Assembly: GCA_025370055.1 (NCBI GenBank)
Contig: CP073041.1
Coordinates: 5,550,272-5,614,271, forward strand
Length of the DNA stretch: 64,000 nucleotides
Reading direction: 5' to 3'
From: Woronichinia naegeliana WA131
GTDB lineage: Bacteria > Cyanobacteriota > Cyanobacteriia > Cyanobacteriales > Microcystaceae
The notes beneath the pieces are model-generated. The model did no database searches and was not told where the DNA came from. It worked only from the letters and a program-made list of their open reading frames with translations. A program made the translations under genes and the position numbers. How positions within the stretch are numbered: the stretch's first letter is position 1; every line of letters starts with the position of its first letter. Positions 27,678 to 37,284 of this stretch are shown here, one piece after another.

Positions 27678-29328
27678 GTAATTAGTCACCGCAATAAAGA
27701 AGGAAATTATTGAGAATGAGAAGCAAATGAAAAAAGTAAAGAATAATGAAGAAAGGAAAGGCGGTTAAAGAGATAGGTTAGAATAGGGAGACTATGAAAA
27801 AACTAGACCCAGTTCCAGACTTAAACCAAGAAGAAGTGAAAATGCCATGGCAAAAAGAAGTGGCAAAAGATTGGTATGAAGATTATCAGAAAGAAAAAGA
27901 AGAGAACGAAAAGCTGAGAAAAGAATTGGTAGAGTTAAAGAAAGAGATAGAAAAGTTGAAAGAAAAGCTGAAAAAGCTTAACCAAAGAACGAGTGAAAAT
28001 AGCTCTCAGCCCCCAAGCAGTGACGGTTACAAAAAGAAAGTCGCCAAAACCTTCGGTCAAAAAGGAAAAAAAAGAGGTCCAAAGTACGACCATGTGGGTA
28101 AAACCAGAAACGGGTTTGGTCGGGTAGATGAAATAGTAGATTTAAGGATGGAAAAATGCCCAAAATGTGGTGCGTCAGTGGAAAAGCAAAAGGAGACTAT
28201 CATCAAAAAAAATCAAATAGCTGAATTAGTCAGTAAACCAGTAGAGGTAAGGGAATATGTTAGGGAAAAGTATCAATGCTCAAAATGTGATTGGGAAGGT
28301 TATGCCCCACTTCCTTTGGGATGTCGTGAAGATTTTAGCTACGGTGCAACCTTATCCAGCTTAGTGGGATGGCTGGGATATGGGGGAAATTTGACTTGGC
28401 TAAAACAACGATACTTGGTAGAAACGGTCTTTGGCATTCCTCTGTCTCAAGGGAGTTTAGCTAAAATGCACCGATGGTTTTGCGAAAGCTTGTATCCTAG
28501 TTATGAACAGTGGTGGACTTACATACAGGAGCCTGGAGTCCGTTGTGTGGACGAAACCAGCTATCGCGTCAATGGGGTTAACTATTGGATGTGGGTGGCT
28601 ACTTCCTCCTCTGTTTGTGTTTTGTTTCTGGCTCCCAGCCGGAGTTCCGATGAGGTTCATTCCCTATTAGGTAAAGATTTTCATGGGCTTCTCAGTACGG
28701 ACTGTTGGGGGGCTTACCATCGCCAAAATGCCCAGCATAAACAGAAATGTCTGGCTCATATTGGGCGGGAATTGAAGGCCTTGGAAACTTCCCACTTTTC
28801 TGAAAATAAACTTTTTGCTCAGAGAGTTTTTCCTATTCTAGAGCAAGCTCGTCAATCCCATCGAGATTATCATCAAGGCAAACTGAGCTTAGAAGCTTTA
28901 CAACAACAGCGACCCCTAGTTGAAGCTCAACTTCAAGAGGTTCTGGATAATCCGCCGCCCACGGGATGGGCAAGTGATTCCCAATTGTTATCTAATCGCT
29001 TTCGACGTTATTGGCATGATTGGTTTACTTTTCTTACTTTTCCTGAAGTTAAACCTGATAACAATGATGCCGAGAGAGCCTTGCGTCCTGTTGTTATTCA
29101 TCGTAAGGTTAGTGGCGGTGCTAGAAGTCATTGGGGCGGACAACTTGTTGCCATGATGTTTAGTTTTCTTGAAACCATGAGACTTCAAGGTAAAAGTGCG
29201 GTCGAACAGTTATCTCTTATTTTATCTTCCTCTGGTCTTTCTCCTCCTTCCATTGATGACTTTCTTCCTCTCTAGTATTTTTGGGGCTTAATGAGAATTA
29301 AGCCCCACTTATTGCTGTGACTAATTAC
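27678..29328 (+). mobile_element. IS66-family element copy B (1651 bp)
   Basis: Same ends and length as copy A. The left flank is copy X with gaaagaag. The right flank is not the expected duplication but a scrap of an ISKra4 transposase gene, so material was added or exchanged at the right end after insertion. Terminator hairpin at 29283-29306. Confidence 0.88.
27794..29275 (+). CDS. IS66-family transposase TnpC, copy B
   Basis: Intact 493-codon frame with the same sequence features as copy A at 21882-23363: zipper, QRTSENSSQPPSSDG, two Cys pairs, VDETSYRVNG, STDCWGAYH and NNDAERALRP. I saw no difference from copy A by eye, so the duplication is recent. Confidence 0.92.
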   Translation: MKKLDPVPDLNQEEVKMPWQKEVAKDWYEDYQKEKEENEKLRKELVELKKEIEKLKEKLKKLNQRTSENSSQPPSSDGYKKKVAKTFGQKGKKRGPKYDHVGKTRNGFGRVDEIVDLRMEKCPKCGASVEKQKETIIKKNQIAELVSKPVEVREYVREKYQCSKCDWEGYAPLPLGCREDFSYGATLSSLVGWLGYGGNLTWLKQRYLVETVFGIPLSQGSLAKMHRWFCESLYPSYEQWWTYIQEPGVRCVDETSYRVNGVNYWMWVATSSSVCVLFLAPSRSSDEVHSLLGKDFHGLLSTDCWGAYHRQNAQHKQKCLAHIGRELKALETSHFSENKLFAQRVFPILEQARQSHRDYHQGKLSLEALQQQRPLVEAQLQEVLDNPPPTGWASDSQLLSNRFRRYWHDWFTFLTFPEVKPDNNDAERALRPVVIHRKVSGGARSHWGGQLVAMMFSFLETMRLQGKSAVEQLSLILSSSGLSPPSIDDFLPL

Positions 29329-29416
29329 AACAAATTGGTCATCGTCTTAAAATTACTGGTGCGAGTTGGAATTCTGACAATGTACCACAAGTCCTTCGTC
29401 ATCGCTGTTCCTATTT
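29329..29416 (+). pseudogene. ISKra4-type transposase scrap (type II)
   Basis: Eighty-eight bp encode KQIGHRLKITGASWNSDNV followed by QVLRHRCSYL. This is the C-terminal piece of the type II transposase whose larger remnant is at 43878-44731. It is cut by IS66 on the left and by IS5-type copy Y on the right. Confidence 0.8.
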
Positions 29417-31106
29417 AGGGCTTGCTGAAAAAAGCTGAAACCTTTACGGAGAAAAATAGTAGGCGAATTAAGAACCGCTAGAATGCACGAAAATAGGGTA
29501 GAATGCCTCAAAACCATTGCATTAAGAAGAGAGAAAGCAGATGTACCGAAAGCAACAGTACTCAATTGAAACACCAGAAAACTTGAAAAATCTGTTCGGC
29601 GGGCAGTTAGACGAAGAAAATCGTTGGATAGAAATGTCAAAAATGATTCTTTGGGAAGAATATGAGGAAGAATATGCAAAAAACTTCACAGAAAAAAAAG
29701 GAGCCCCAGCCAAATCATTTAGAATGGCATTAGGAGCATTAATTATCAAAGAAATTTCAGGAAAAAGTGACAGAGAAACAGTAGAACAAATAAAAGAGAA
29801 CCCTTATTTACAGTACTTTATAGGAATGGAAAGCTATAGTAGCAAAGAAGCATTTAATGCGTCAATGATGGTTCATTTTCGTAAAAAAATAGGAATGGAA
29901 TTAATAAATAAAATTAATAAAGAAATAGAAAAAAAAGCGACGGGTGTAGCGTCAGAAAAAAAAGAAAATGAAGGAAAGTTATTGTTAGATGCGACTTGTA
30001 CACCAGCAGATATAAAATATCCAACGGATATAGGAATATTGAATGATGCCAGAGAAAAAACAGAAAAAATAATAGATAAGCTGTATGAAGAAATAAAAGA
30101 GAAAAGGAAAGAAAAGCCGAGGACTTATAGGGAAGTGGCAAGAAAAGAGTACTTAGCCATAGCAAAAAAACGTCGTGTGTCAAAAAAAGAAAGAAGAAAA
30201 GGAACAAAAAAACAACTAGGATATATAAAAAGAAACTTGTCTCATATAGAAAAAATGATAGAAGAGGGAGCAAAGTTAGAAAAACTAACGAAAAAAGAGC
30301 AAGAAGAGCTTGTAACGATAGGAAAAGTGTATGAGCAACAGTTAGAAATGTATGAAAAAAAGACAAATAAAGTAGAAAACAGAATTGTGAGTGTAAGCCA
30401 ACCTCACGTGCGTCCAATAGTGCGTGGAAAAGCGGGAAAAGCAGTAGAGTTTGGAGCTAAAATATCGGCAAGTAATGTGAATGGCTTTGTCTTCTTAGAC
30501 AAATTAAGTTGGGATAATTACAACGAATCGGGAGATTTACAAGCGCGAATAGAAGAATATAAAAGGGAAACAGGATGTTATCCGGAATCGGTTCATGTGG
30601 ATAAAATCTATCGAACAAAAGCGAATCGAGCTTATTGTAAAGAAAGGGATATAAGAATGAGTGGTCCCCGATTGGGAAGACCGCCGAAAGAGGTGAGCAA
30701 AGAAAAAAAGAAAGAGGCACGCTCAGATGAAAGAGTGCGTAATGCCATTGAGGGTAAATTCGGACAGGGAAAGAGGAAATTTAGTCTTGGTCGAGTGATG
30801 GCCAAACTACCTGAGACCTCGGAAACGGTAATTGCGATGAACTTTTTGGTAATGAATCTTTCTACTCTACTTCAGAAGACAAAAAGTAAAAAGTTGTAGA
30901 GTCGTTTTTCTTGTGAAAAATGGTGTTAATTTTCCTCTCTTTTGTGAGGAGTGATTTGTGTTGACCTTTTTAGACAGAAAGGAACAATAGATTAAACAAA
31001 ATCTGTATTTTGATTTGTTTCCATAAGGATAAGTTATCTATGCTTTTTCAGTCCATACTTCCCTAACCCACATTTCTTTCGTTTTTTGACTTTTTCAGCA
31101 AGCCCT
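29417..31106 (+). mobile_element. IS5-type element copy Y (1690 bp)
   Basis: Complete element with duplication attt (29413-29416, 31107-31110). It is the innermost layer of the IS630 nest. Confidence 0.9.
29541..30899 (+). CDS. IS5-type transposase, intact copy Y (452 aa)
   Basis: An unbroken frame with LLDATCTPADIKYP, VHVDKIYRTKANR and RNAIEGKFGQGKRKF. It lacks the three-residue EIK insert of copy B (KLYEEIKEKRKE against KRYEEIKEIKEKRKE) and matches copy W closely. It is a likely source of transposase for the defective copies. Confidence 0.92.
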   Translation: MYRKQQYSIETPENLKNLFGGQLDEENRWIEMSKMILWEEYEEEYAKNFTEKKGAPAKSFRMALGALIIKEISGKSDRETVEQIKENPYLQYFIGMESYSSKEAFNASMMVHFRKKIGMELINKINKEIEKKATGVASEKKENEGKLLLDATCTPADIKYPTDIGILNDAREKTEKIIDKLYEEIKEKRKEKPRTYREVARKEYLAIAKKRRVSKKERRKGTKKQLGYIKRNLSHIEKMIEEGAKLEKLTKKEQEELVTIGKVYEQQLEMYEKKTNKVENRIVSVSQPHVRPIVRGKAGKAVEFGAKISASNVNGFVFLDKLSWDNYNESGDLQARIEEYKRETGCYPESVHVDKIYRTKANRAYCKERDIRMSGPRLGRPPKEVSKEKKKEARSDERVRNAIEGKFGQGKRKFSLGRVMAKLPETSETVIAMNFLVMNLSTLLQKTKSKKL

Positions 31107-32346
31107 ATTTACGAAAGAAGAAAAGGAACAAAAAAACAACTAGGATATATAAAAAGAAACTTGTCTCATATAGAAAAAATGATAGAAGAGGGAGCAAAGT
31201 TAGAAAAACTAACGAAAAAAGAGCAAGAAGAGCTTGTAACGATAGGAAAAGTGTATGAGCAACAGTTAGAAATGTATGAAAAAAAGACAAATAAAGTAGA
31301 AAACAGAATTGTGAGTGTAAGCCAACCTCACGTGCGTCCAATAGTGCGTGGAAAAGCGGGAAAAGCAGTAGAGTTTGGAGCTAAAATATCGGCAAGTAAT
31401 GTGAATGGCTTTGTCTTCTTAGACAAATTAAGTTGGGATAATTACAACGAATCGGGAGATTTACAAGCGCGAATAGAAGAATATAAAAGGGAAACAGGAT
31501 GTTATCCGGAATCGGTTCATGTGGATAAAATCTATCGAACAAAAGCGAATCGAGCTTATTGTAAAGAAAGGGATATAAGAATGAGTGGTCCCCGATTGGG
31601 AAGACCGCCGAAAGAGGTGAGCAAAGAAAAAAAGAAAGAGGCACGCTCAGATGAAAGAGTGCGTAATGCCATTGAGGGTAAATTCGGACAGGGAAAGAGG
31701 AAATTTAGTCTTGGTCGAGTGATGGCCAAACTACCTGAGACCTCGGAAACGGTAATTGCGATGAACTTTTTGGTAATGAATCTTTCTACTCTACTTCAGA
31801 AGACAAAAAAGAAAACAAAAAGTAAAAAGTTGTAGAGTCGTTTTTCTTGTGAAAAATGGTGTTAATTTTCCTCTCTTTTGTGAGGAGTGATTTGTGTTGA
31901 CCTTTTTAGACAGAAAGGAACAATAGATTAAACAAAATCTGTATTTTGATTTGTTTCCATAAGGATAAGTTATCTATGCTTTTTCAGTCCATACTTCCCT
32001 AACCCACATTTCTTTCGTTTTTTGACTTTTTCAGCAAGCCCTAATTAGTTTTATTGATAAATTTAGTGAAAAGATAGAGAAGAAAACAGTATTGTTGATG
32101 GATCAAGCAACAATACTCACAAGTGACAAAATAATGGAAAAAATAGAAGAGTGGAAAAAGAAAAATCTAGAAATATTTTGGTTGCCAGCTTATTCACCAA
32201 AGTTAAATTTAATTGAAATACTATGGAAATTCATAAAATATGAATGGGTAGAAGTAAGTGCGTATGAAAGCAAAAAGAGTTTACGCAATTACCTCACAAA
32301 AGTGCTTGAAGGCTTCGGGACTGAGTATGTAATTAATTTTGCATGA

Positions 32347-32508
32347 TCACTTAACGCCCTCATTAATCTGGAAACCTTAGAAATTATTGAAGGAGACTTG
32401 CCTAACAGAGCCACAAAAATGGTTGTAAAATGGGCGAAAATCTATCAATCAGAATTATTGAAAATGTAGAATACTCAAGAATTTAAAAAATTACCACCTT
32501 TGAAATAA
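32347..32508 (+). pseudogene. DUF4160-type protein, C-terminal remnant with a nonsense codon
   Basis: The frame reads ALINLETLEIIEGDLPNRATKM, VVKWAKIYQSELLKM, then TAG, then NTQEFKKLPPLK and TAA. The C-terminal shape (GDLPNRA..LV.EWA..H..EL...W) is that of DUF4160 proteins, where a Trp normally stands at the TAG. The 5' part was removed by the IS630-type insertion. DUF4160 and DUF2442 genes are commonly adjacent, as here. Confidence 0.65.
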
Positions 32509-32512
32509 AACA

Positions 32513-32758
32513 ATGCTTTACCCTAAAATAACATCAGCTAGAATTATTGAAAATTGTACTTTATTGGTGCATTTTTCCAATCATCAATCTAGAAAATATG
32601 ACTGTAAAAAGCTACTGGAAAAAACGATGTTTTCTCCCCTTAAAAACTATGCTTTCTTTAAAAACTTTCAACTCGATTCATCAGGTAGCGGAATTATTTG
32701 GAATGATGAAGTTGATATAAGTGAGTATGAAATTTGGGTCAATGGGATTGAAATATGA
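32513..32758 (+). CDS. DUF2442-domain protein
   Basis: The 81-residue protein reads MLYPKITSARIIENCTLLVHF then a typical FSPLKNYAFFKNFQLD and GIIWNDEVDISEYEIW. This is the DUF2442 fold, a small beta-rich domain usually encoded right after DUF4160 and suspected to be part of a toxin-antitoxin-like pair. It begins 4 bp after the DUF4160 remnant. With its partner broken it may be an orphan. The frame itself is intact. Confidence 0.75.
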   Translation: MLYPKITSARIIENCTLLVHFSNHQSRKYDCKKLLEKTMFSPLKNYAFFKNFQLDSSGSGIIWNDEVDISEYEIWVNGIEI

Positions 32759-33000
32759 TCGCGTCTCTTCATAGTCAGATCGCAGTTATCTTCTTGATTA
32801 AGCTTTAAAACCGTTATTGCTTGGGATGGGAAAGTAGAGGGCGATCTCGTTTCATCAAAGAAAACAATCCAGCAAAAATAAATTCAGAACGATTTTGCGT
32901 CGTTTCAGCGATTCACCAAATTGTCAAGAATTGTAAAGTCCTCTTGGTGTAAGGTTTTCAGAGCTATCAAGTTTTGAATTTGGAATTGCTGAAAACAATC
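32759..33000. other. Non-coding stretch before MITE copy 2
   Basis: No gene or clear site is seen. The word tttgaatttggaattgctga at 32976 recurs near 48805, a short dispersed repeat. Confidence 0.5.
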
Positions 33001-33127
33001 CAGGGCAAACGCATCTAAATTCTAGACTCCTTATCTGATAAGACTTTCAGCGTTTCATAAAAAATCAATCATGATCTCGGAAACCCTTATCCAGCCTACC
33101 TTTCAAAAATAAGATGCGTTCGCCATG
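33001..33127. mobile_element. 127-bp MITE, copy 2
   Basis: The interior matches the copy at 16008-16133 nearly base for base. It has a 10-bp target duplication gaaaacaatc (32991-33000 and 33128-33137). The right end reads gccatg where copy 1 has gccct. Confidence 0.88.
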
Positions 33128-33188
33128 GAAAACAATCGCCGTAACTTGACAATTAGCCAAAAACACAGTTATCATACCCCTAAAAAAT

Positions 33189-33434
33189 CAGCGACCGCAG
33201 ATTCAGACGGATCAACAGTTTCCCAGTGTCGGTAGTCAGACTAAGGGGCTTTTGGTTAATGCCGATGGTTCTGTGGATATCTATTTCGGGCCGAAACCGC
33301 CTGCTGGCAAGGAGAATAATTGGGTACAGACGATTCCTGAAACGGGTTGGAACACGATTCTTCGGCTTTATGGCCCGCTTGAGCCTTGGTTTGACAAGAC
33401 TTGGCGACCAGGGGAAATCGAGTTATTGAAATAG
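33189..33434 (+). pseudogene. DUF1214-domain protein, C-terminal remnant
   Basis: The frame reads PQIQTDQQFPSVGSQTKGL, VNADGSVDIYFGPKPPAGK, TGWNTILRLYGPLEPWFDK and WRPGEIELLK. This is the closing part of DUF1254/DUF1214 proteins, which are normally several hundred residues long. Everything upstream is missing, and a MITE lies 60 bp before. The ATG at 33252 could start a 60-residue peptide but would lack most of the fold. Confidence 0.75.
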
Positions 33435-33642
33435 TCCTATCCAGAATTTTTCTTGATCGCCGATCTGTAGATTGGATTAATGATTGTAGTAACTCGACAA
33501 TGAGGTTATCATTTCTCATAGTTGCTTTGCGTTCCTTAACCCAACCCAAAAGATCGGCGATCTCACTGATCTAATAGAATATAAATTACTTAATGTTATT
33601 GCACTGACAATTTTTGTTATTTTTCTTTAACTTAATAACGTT

Positions 33643-34566
33643 CTAATACTTACTCCAGTTACAAAAATAGATACCCAAAATCACTATTATTCCACCTATT
33701 ATCATCGGCAAAGTTATAGGTTCTTTCAAGAGTAACATTCCTAAAATAATGCCAAATACAGGTACTAAAGCAATATAAACACCTGCTTGAGTTGCACCAA
33801 TTTTCTCTATTCCTTTGTAGTACCAAACATAAGCTAAGGCAGAACCAAATACTCCAAGAAATAAAAGACTAAACCATTGAGAATAGCTCAGTTCTAAAAT
33901 ATTAACAAGATTTGCTTGATTTGTACTTAACGCAGTCACGCCCAACAAAATAGTACCTACTACTAAAGAATAAAATACTGAATGAATAGTTCCGATTTCT
34001 GAGATTACACGCTTAGAAGCCACGCTATAAGTTACCCAGCACGCAACGCATCCCAGAAGAAATAAGTCTCCTTTCCATGTATTTACATCCATACTTAATG
34101 CTGTCGGATCTTTGCTGATGACTATAATAAAGACACCGATCAAAGAAAGCATAATTCCTAGCCATTTAATTGGTCTTATTTGTTCGTGTAAAAAGATAAA
34201 AGAGACTAAACCAATTCCAGCAGGATTAAGTGCTACAATTAGAGAACCTCTTGATGCAGAAATAAATTGAAAGCCATAAAAAAAACAGATATTATAAAAA
34301 AATATTCCCGTTAAACCCAGAAAAAATATTCTTATTTTAGTATTTTTATTTAATAAACTTTTATTTTGTTTGTTTGGTAGAAAAAAAGATAACGTTACAC
34401 TGGCAATTAAAAATCTAATAGAAGCTGATAATAGAGGTGGTGTATTAACAGATAAATGACGCCCAGCAATAAAAGTTCCTCCCCAAATAAAAGCAACACC
34501 CACTAACATCAGTGAAGTGAGAAGGGCAGACTCTTTCATGGATTTTTTATTTTTAAAATTTATCAT
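33643..34566 (-). CDS. EamA/DMT-family transporter
   Basis: The protein of 307 residues has ten hydrophobic segments in two EamA repeats, with typical AFIWGGTFIAGRHL, SASRGSLIVALNP, and SALAYVWYYKGIEKIGATQAGVYIALVPVFG (in parts) motifs. DMT-family members export or import small metabolites across the inner membrane. The ATG at 34566 overlaps the stop of the upstream TPR gene as ATGA, so translation was coupled to it. The sequence is AT-rich compared with gmk or the phn genes. The substrate is unknown; coupling with a TPR protein hints at a dedicated pathway now cut by an IS. Confidence 0.85.
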   Translation of the reverse strand: MINFKNKKSMKESALLTSLMLVGVAFIWGGTFIAGRHLSVNTPPLLSASIRFLIASVTLSFFLPNKQNKSLLNKNTKIRIFFLGLTGIFFYNICFFYGFQFISASRGSLIVALNPAGIGLVSFIFLHEQIRPIKWLGIMLSLIGVFIIVISKDPTALSMDVNTWKGDLFLLGCVACWVTYSVASKRVISEIGTIHSVFYSLVVGTILLGVTALSTNQANLVNILELSYSQWFSLLFLGVFGSALAYVWYYKGIEKIGATQAGVYIALVPVFGIILGMLLLKEPITLPMIIGGIIVILGIYFCNWSKY

Positions 34567-34823
34567 TGATTTCGATTTATTGCATCTTGTAATGTGACAT
34601 AAAGAATTTCCCTCTGTGCATGACTTCCACCAATACAAGCCCATCTATTTTTAGTCTTATTCAATTTAGAAGCACAGTTATCATATTGCCCTATACTATA
34701 GTCATAAATAGCCTCAAGGATTGGGATACCAACTTCATGGCTATCATAAGGGTTTCCAGTACCATCTCTACACACAATCATTTTTTTAATCAGAAACGAT
34801 TTTTTCGTAGCGGCAAAACATAG

Positions 34824-36099
34824 GAACTGGTATCGTCTGATCAAAGTTGGAAAAAGTTATGGTGTAAGGCTTTGAGAAAATAGAAAAATAGTTTAAGACT
34901 AGACATCGGCCCGTTTTTATTATACTATTATTATTGTCATTATATCAAAGAAAAAGGAAACAGAAAACAATGTCAATATTAAAGAAAAGCTCTATGAAAA
35001 TCCTGAATGATGTTGGCTTGTGCCAAGAAAAAGAGGATGCCTTATTCAAGAAAAACTGTCCTCATTGCTATAGTGAAAACGTAAAAATACATTCTCATTA
35101 TCAAACGAAAGGTAACGGGGAACGTAAAATGTTCATTTGTCAAGAATGTAGTTCTTGTTTTGCTGAGACTTATGGTAGCGTAATCGCTGGCTTAGAAACC
35201 CCATTAAGTGAAATTGTAAAAGTATTAAAAGCCAGAATGGAAGGAATAGGATTAAATGCAGCAGCTCGAGCATTCGGCTACGCGAAAACAACAATATTGA
35301 ATTGGGAAAAGAAATTATCAGGATTACAAGAGACATTATTTTTATACGCCTTAGTGAATGAATTTGTTAAATTAGTAATAGAAGGGGATGAACTATACAC
35401 AAAAGTTGGAAAAAATAAAGAAGCAAGTGCCTCTAAGGGGTGGACAATCGTGCTCATGGACAGGGCTAGCCGCTTTATTTGGCATTTAAAATGTGGTCGA
35501 AAAGAGCAGAAATTATTTCTAGAAGCAATGATGACGGTAGCGGAATTATTTGAAAGGAGTGCAGAATCTCTCCAGTTATTTACAGATGGAGAAAAGCGAT
35601 ATAGTCAACTGCTATTTGATATTTGTCACGAAGTATTAAGGACTGGAAAGCGAGGTCGTCCCACCAAAGTATTACCGAAGGGTCTTGTGCTAAGACTAAA
35701 AAATAAGAGTAGTAAACGTCGAGATTCTGAGGGTAAACTAAAGAAAGTAGAAACTCCGAAACCAGAACATCCAGAGACAACAGAAAAACCAGAAGAAAAG
35801 GACGTCCATGCCAACCACGTTGAGGCATTTAATAGTGCTATCCGACGCTATTTAGCCGCCTTTCGTCGTCGTACAAATACTTATGCTAAATCTGTTGTGG
35901 GATTACAGCGAGTCCTAGATATTTTCTGGATGGTTCATAACTTTGTTCGCAGCCATTTTACGACGAAAAAAGTTCCTGCTGTAGCTCTCGGTATAATTGA
36001 AAAAGGGTTAACTTGGGAGGACTTACTCCAAATTCGCCTGATTTCTTGAACCTCTCGTATTGCAACGTTTGTAGCTTCTAGCTAGACGATACCAGTGCC
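34824..36099 (+). mobile_element. IS1-like element c3, complete (1276 bp)
   Basis: Left end ggaactggtatcg, right end cgataccagtgcc, 8-bp duplication aaaacata (34816-34823 and 36100-36107). It interrupts the TPR gene. Confidence 0.92.
34970..36049 (+). CDS. IS1-like transposase c3, intact
   Basis: The start ATG 34970 (MSILKKSSMKILNDVGLCQE) matches c2. The zinc head, VIEGDELYTKV, LFTDGEKRY and NHVEAFNSAIRR are all present in an unbroken frame. With its own leader undisturbed this is the best candidate for an active copy of the family in the window. Confidence 0.9.
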   Translation: MSILKKSSMKILNDVGLCQEKEDALFKKNCPHCYSENVKIHSHYQTKGNGERKMFICQECSSCFAETYGSVIAGLETPLSEIVKVLKARMEGIGLNAAARAFGYAKTTILNWEKKLSGLQETLFLYALVNEFVKLVIEGDELYTKVGKNKEASASKGWTIVLMDRASRFIWHLKCGRKEQKLFLEAMMTVAELFERSAESLQLFTDGEKRYSQLLFDICHEVLRTGKRGRPTKVLPKGLVLRLKNKSSKRRDSEGKLKKVETPKPEHPETTEKPEEKDVHANHVEAFNSAIRRYLAAFRRRTNTYAKSVVGLQRVLDIFWMVHNFVRSHFTTKKVPAVALGIIEKGLTWEDLLQIRLIS

Positions 36100-37284
36100 A
36101 AAACATAAAGCGGCATGTAAATCATGAAAATAAGATATAGATGAACCTATACAACCGATCCAATTTTCCGATAATTGATTCCAAAGTTTCTCATAACGAT
36201 CATCTTCAGGCTTAGACAAGCGATAACGCCAAAGGAATCCAACGGCATCTAAATCTTGTTCTGCAATAGAGGATAACTTCATTGAAAAAAATTTGCTGAA
36301 TGACTGATTTGCTTTTTCAAAAGATGATAACCCCAGTTCCGCCACCCCTATATGCCAATAGATGTGCATTTTCATTCCAAAATTATCAATCCAGTTGTCT
36401 TTCGTTTTATATAAAAAATCAATAGTTTTTTGGTATTCAGCCATTTCATGATAAGCATGAGCTACGGCATGAATGGTATACACATTATTTTGCAATATGT
36501 TATATCCTTTTAAACCTATTTCTAATGATTCCCGATACTTCCCACTTTCACATAAAACAAAAGATTTTATCCCTAGATAATATCCATAAAGGGGATTATC
36601 TTCTGATAGTTACTTATCAGTTTCTTGAATTTTGTCTTGTAATTTACAGGTCTTACCACAACAAAAATCCAGCATATGCCTCATAAATAAAACTACAACA
36701 TCACAGGGATATTGAGCAAGGAATTGATCAAAGCCAGCTTCAGCTTTTTCATAATCACAATTAGACCAATGTAATAGGGGTTCAAATAGAGCATTAATTA
36801 GCGGTAAAACCTTTAAATAATCATAGTTGTATTTCAAAAAAAAAGACACCCTTAAGTTGTTTCTGAGATTACAAGTGGTTAGCAGATCAAAGTTAATAAA
36901 CAGATGACGAATCAATCTTTGTTCTGGTGTCTCATATTCCAAGGCAATGGAAAGATCATTAAGCGACAGAAAAGAACAACAAAGTTCAGGGGCTAGATTA
37001 AAAATACTTGATGGATTGTTTTTTGGCGAAAAATTAGCTTTTGACATAAAAAAACAAAACATAAGGTTAATCTCAATCGTAGCAGTAATTCCAAATTCGG
37101 AATGTATTCAAAAGCACAAAAAGCCAAAAGGATTTACTGGCAAGGGTTTTGCCATGAAAATTTCTAATTAAGTGCGATCGCTTTGGCTTTTGAAAGTGCG
37201 ATCCTTGGGTTTTTGAGGGTGATTGCCAAAAAAGGGCACTGGTATCGTCTAGCTAGAAGCTACAAACGTTGCAATACGGGAGGT

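Larger units (their letters stand above)
27021..31835 (+). pseudogene. IS5-type transposase, copy X, frameshifted and split
   Basis: The 5' part (27021-27677) has one extra A in the A-run after GVASEK, near 27437-27446, which shifts the frame before LLDATCTPAD. The 3' part (31113-31835) carries the second Asp and Glu, and shows a 12-bp local duplication near the end (TKKKTKSKKL instead of TKSKKL). It cannot make a full protein. Confidence 0.85.
26897..32042 (+). mobile_element. IS5-type element copy X, split
   Basis: Outer ends at 26897 and 32042 with target duplication aatt (26893-26896, 32043-32046). It is interrupted after SKKERR by IS66 copy B plus further material. The 8-bp word gaaagaag is found at 27670-27677 and again at 31113-31120, as expected for IS66. 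Confidence 0.85.
24919..32346 (+). mobile_element. IS630-type element with five elements or fragments nested inside
   Basis: Perfect 18-bp ends tcatgcaaaattaattac (24919-24936) and gtaattaattttgcatga (32329-32346). Inside are the 1178-bp element at its 5' end and the IS5-type copy X in its coding region. X in turn holds IS66 copy B, an ISKra4-type scrap and IS5-type copy Y. Without these it is about 1.1 kb. A TA duplication is not evident. Confidence 0.82.
26198..32346 (+). pseudogene. IS630-type transposase, interrupted by IS5-type copy X
   Basis: The front part (26198-26896) has a helix-turn-helix (PIKELMKIFEVTRKTIYNW), the linker RGRKPKL and first Asp RYFDEAGWG. The rest (32043-32346) has the second Asp as LLMDQATI and the last acidic box YSPKLNLIEILWKF, ending VINFA. 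Joining at the aatt duplication restores ...NSEMIISFIDKF in frame. The usual DN after LLM is DQ here. ATG 26198 has AAGGAG six bases upstream; ATG 26192 is also possible. Confidence 0.85.
34563..37062 (-). pseudogene. TPR protein resembling TTC38, broken by an IS and a stop codon
   Basis: From 37062 the frame reads MFCFFMSKANFSPK, EYETPEQRLIRHLFINFDLL, FLAQYPCDVVVLFMRHML, and meets TAA at 36610-36612. It continues in the same frame as LSEDNPLYGYYLGIKSFVLC, VYTIHAVAHAYHEMAEYQ, HIYWHIGVAELGL and FHDLHAALCF. After the IS1-like element c3 it continues as AATKKSFLIKKM to NRNQ. The order (HA.AH...E, HI.WH.A, D..H) is that of the TPR-repeat TTC38-type family found in bacteria and animals, whose role is unknown. 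The in-frame TAA and the 1276-bp insertion make it non-functional unless the parts act separately. Confidence 0.7.
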
